Shown here: in pieces, positions 63,191-64,000 of the stretch
How the letters are laid out: every line of letters begins with the position of its first letter
Position numbering within the stretch: position 1 is the stretch's first letter
Source: Pedosphaera parvula Ellin514
GTDB taxonomy: Bacteria; Verrucomicrobiota; Verrucomicrobiia; Limisphaerales; Pedosphaeraceae
Direction: 5' to 3'
DNA length: 64,000 bases
Assembly (NCBI RefSeq): GCF_000172555.1
Contig: NZ_ABOX02000024.1
Coordinates: forward strand, 1 to 64,000
The notes under the pieces: generated by a model
Database searches by the model: none
Told to the model about the DNA's origin: nothing
Seen by the model: the letters and a program-made list of their open reading frames with translations, nothing else
Translations under genes and position numbers: made by a program

Positions 63191-63214
63191 AGTATAAATA
63201 CTAAGGACCGACCC
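63191..63214. repeat. Dispersed repeat copy R3, left part
   Basis: AGTATAAATACTAAGGACCG followed by ACCC matches the start of copies R1 and R2 with a few substitutions. It resumes after the MITE-like insertion at 63432 with CCCTTTAC. Confidence 0.7.
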
Positions 63215-63431
63215 GAATGGCGCTTACTTAAGACGTAGAACAAATAGTATCAATGGGTTATATCTCTGTTGTTTTTACACGTCTTCAAAAGCGATTTCTT
63301 GATTTCAACGAAGACCTGAGTATTTCCGAAAACAGCAAACATTGAGTTTGGCGAAAACATTCGGTCAAAAGTTCAAAAGGACCAATGAATGCAAGGAAAT
63401 CTAATGGTAATTCCTTAAGTAAGCGCCATTC
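63215..63431. mobile_element. 217-bp MITE-like element with 18-bp terminal inverted repeats
   Basis: The ends GAATGGCGCTTACTTAAG (63215-63232) and CTTAAGTAAGCGCCATTC (63414-63431) are perfect inverted repeats. The 11-bp sequence AGGACCGACCC occurs directly on both sides (63204-63214 and 63432-63442), a target duplication. The interior has no open frame of note. The end sequence and the 11-bp duplication resemble the IS4 family (IS4 itself ends AATGCCGATCAGTTAAG as I recall it), so an IS4-type transposase elsewhere may move it. Confidence 0.88.
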
Positions 63432-63450
63432 AGGACCGACCCCTTTACTT
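63432..63450. repeat. Dispersed repeat copy R3, right part
   Basis: Repeats the 11-bp target AGGACCGACCC and continues CTTTACTT, completing the repeat copy interrupted by the insertion. Confidence 0.7.
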
Positions 63451-63545
63451 GACTACTCAGTTCCTTTTTTACCCTGGCCTTGTGGTGCCAAAGCGATCCT
63501 GGATGGATCTTTTTTCCTTATTTCTCCGGAAGTCGGGAGAAAGTG

Positions 63546-63923
63546 CTATACCCACGGTTCGCCATTGCCAAATGACCAATCCGAGCGGTCAACGAAGACC
63601 ATGTTGATCATGATGTCATCAGGACGGACGGATAGTTTGCTCTTCAGTTCGTCGGCGATATATCGGAAGAAGGCAAGCTTTGACTCTTTATTATCTCCGA
63701 CAGTGCTGGTCACTTGGATCAGGAGGAAGTTAGGCGATCGATCGCAACCGAGGAACTTGGGGTCGTAGATTAAGTTATCTGGTGAATGCTCGCCGATGAC
63801 TATGAATCGGTCGCCATCCGGCGCCTTGAGTATATCGACAATTCCCTTATACACGACGTCGGCCAAGGCCTTGCGATACTCGGCGGTTTTTCCTTTAATT
63901 AGATCAATACGTGCAAACGGCAT
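63546..63923 (-). CDS. Tautomerase family protein
   Basis: The 125-residue protein begins MPFARIDLIKGKTAEYRKALADVVYKGIVD, leaving the catalytic Pro1 after Met removal. The rest (PDGDRFIVIGEHSPDNLIYDPKFLG, SKLSVRPDDIMINMVFVDRSDWSFGNG) matches the larger tautomerases of the YusQ type. Such enzymes tautomerise or dehalogenate small keto/enol acids; the substrate is unknown. AAAGGATAA before the ATG is a good ribosome site. No linked gene is visible before the window ends. Confidence 0.88.
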   Translation of the reverse strand: MPFARIDLIKGKTAEYRKALADVVYKGIVDILKAPDGDRFIVIGEHSPDNLIYDPKFLGCDRSPNFLLIQVTSTVGDNKESKLAFFRYIADELKSKLSVRPDDIMINMVFVDRSDWSFGNGEPWV

Positions 63924-64000
63924 AATATTATCCTTTGTTTTAGTAACTTCTGTATAACTAGTTCACTTGCGCAGCGAACAATAAATCAAATAACAAATCT

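Larger units (their letters stand above)
63027..63545. other. Gene-free stretch holding a repeat copy split by a MITE-like insertion
   Basis: No coding sequence is supported. It contains the dispersed repeat parts at 63191-63214 and 63432-63450 and the insertion at 63215-63431. Confidence 0.7.

Overview
The window looks like a chromosomal segment of a verrucomicrobium, probably of the Pedosphaera/Ellin-type soil lineage. Signs are the planctomycete-type cytochrome c PSD1 protein paired with a Tat-exported DUF1501 protein, Tat-exported Gfo/Idh/MocA and DUF1080 sugar proteins, secreted Ig/RCC1/BNR repeat proteins, an ECF sigma factor carrying a membrane segment and a long C-terminal region, and the moderate GC content. 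The assignment is inference from gene content. I saw no rRNA, tRNA or CRISPR array.

Layout. (1) 0.2-3.3 kb: a two-gene redox/signalling operon, a response regulator fused to a thioredoxin-reductase-like flavoprotein and a cyclic-nucleotide-domain histidine kinase, preceded by a 10-bp tandem repeat. (2) 3.3-9.3 kb: DUF5996 on the minus strand, then egtB-egtD for ergothioneine, a small UBP zinc-finger protein, and an ABC ATPase with a binding-protein/permease fusion of the betaine type. This suggests a combined ergothioneine synthesis and transport locus. (3) 9.5-18.5 kb: Gfo/Idh oxidoreductase, an Agl23-like membrane glycosyltransferase with a discoidin-like protein, the PSD1/DUF1501 pair, and an RRM RNA-binding protein with a clear terminator. 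(4) 19-26.4 kb: TPR-sulfotransferase, a TetR-MFS pair with a palindromic operator, a HEAT-repeat protein and the ECF sigma fusion. (5) 26.8-37.7 kb: a GH27-like enzyme, a bile-acid-symporter-like carrier, an opgG-X-opgH periplasmic glucan operon, an unknown TIM-barrel-like protein and a DUF1080 protein. (6) 37.8-44.1 kb: an EF-G gene with a promoter and two hairpins in its leader, a golvesin/Fn3/Ig secreted protein and an ABC-2 permease. (7) 44.2-49.5 kb: a LysR regulator divergent from a NitT/TauT-type ABC uptake operon ending in a halogenase-like flavoprotein.

(8) 49.6-64 kb is the accessory part. It has a cupin-catalase fusion broken by a one-base frameshift, a quinone-oxidoreductase-like MDR, DUF4184, a frameshifted NlpC/P60-like lipoprotein, an RCC1/Ig protein, an orphan SMI1/KNR4 immunity-type protein, an HXXEE protein, an SDR, a truncated IS481-type transposase end, a second lipoprotein reusing the same leader and signal peptide, a BNR-repeat protein and a tautomerase. 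Between them lie recurrent short repeats and gene fragments. The clearest mobile element is a 217-bp MITE-like insertion at 63215-63431, with 18-bp perfect terminal inverted repeats and an 11-bp target duplication, sitting inside a copy of one of those repeats.

The most promising observations are the ergothioneine synthesis/transport locus, the EF-G leader with mutually exclusive hairpins, the MITE, the duplicated lipoprotein leader abutting an IS481 end, and the response-regulator flavoprotein that lacks both expected dithiol motifs.
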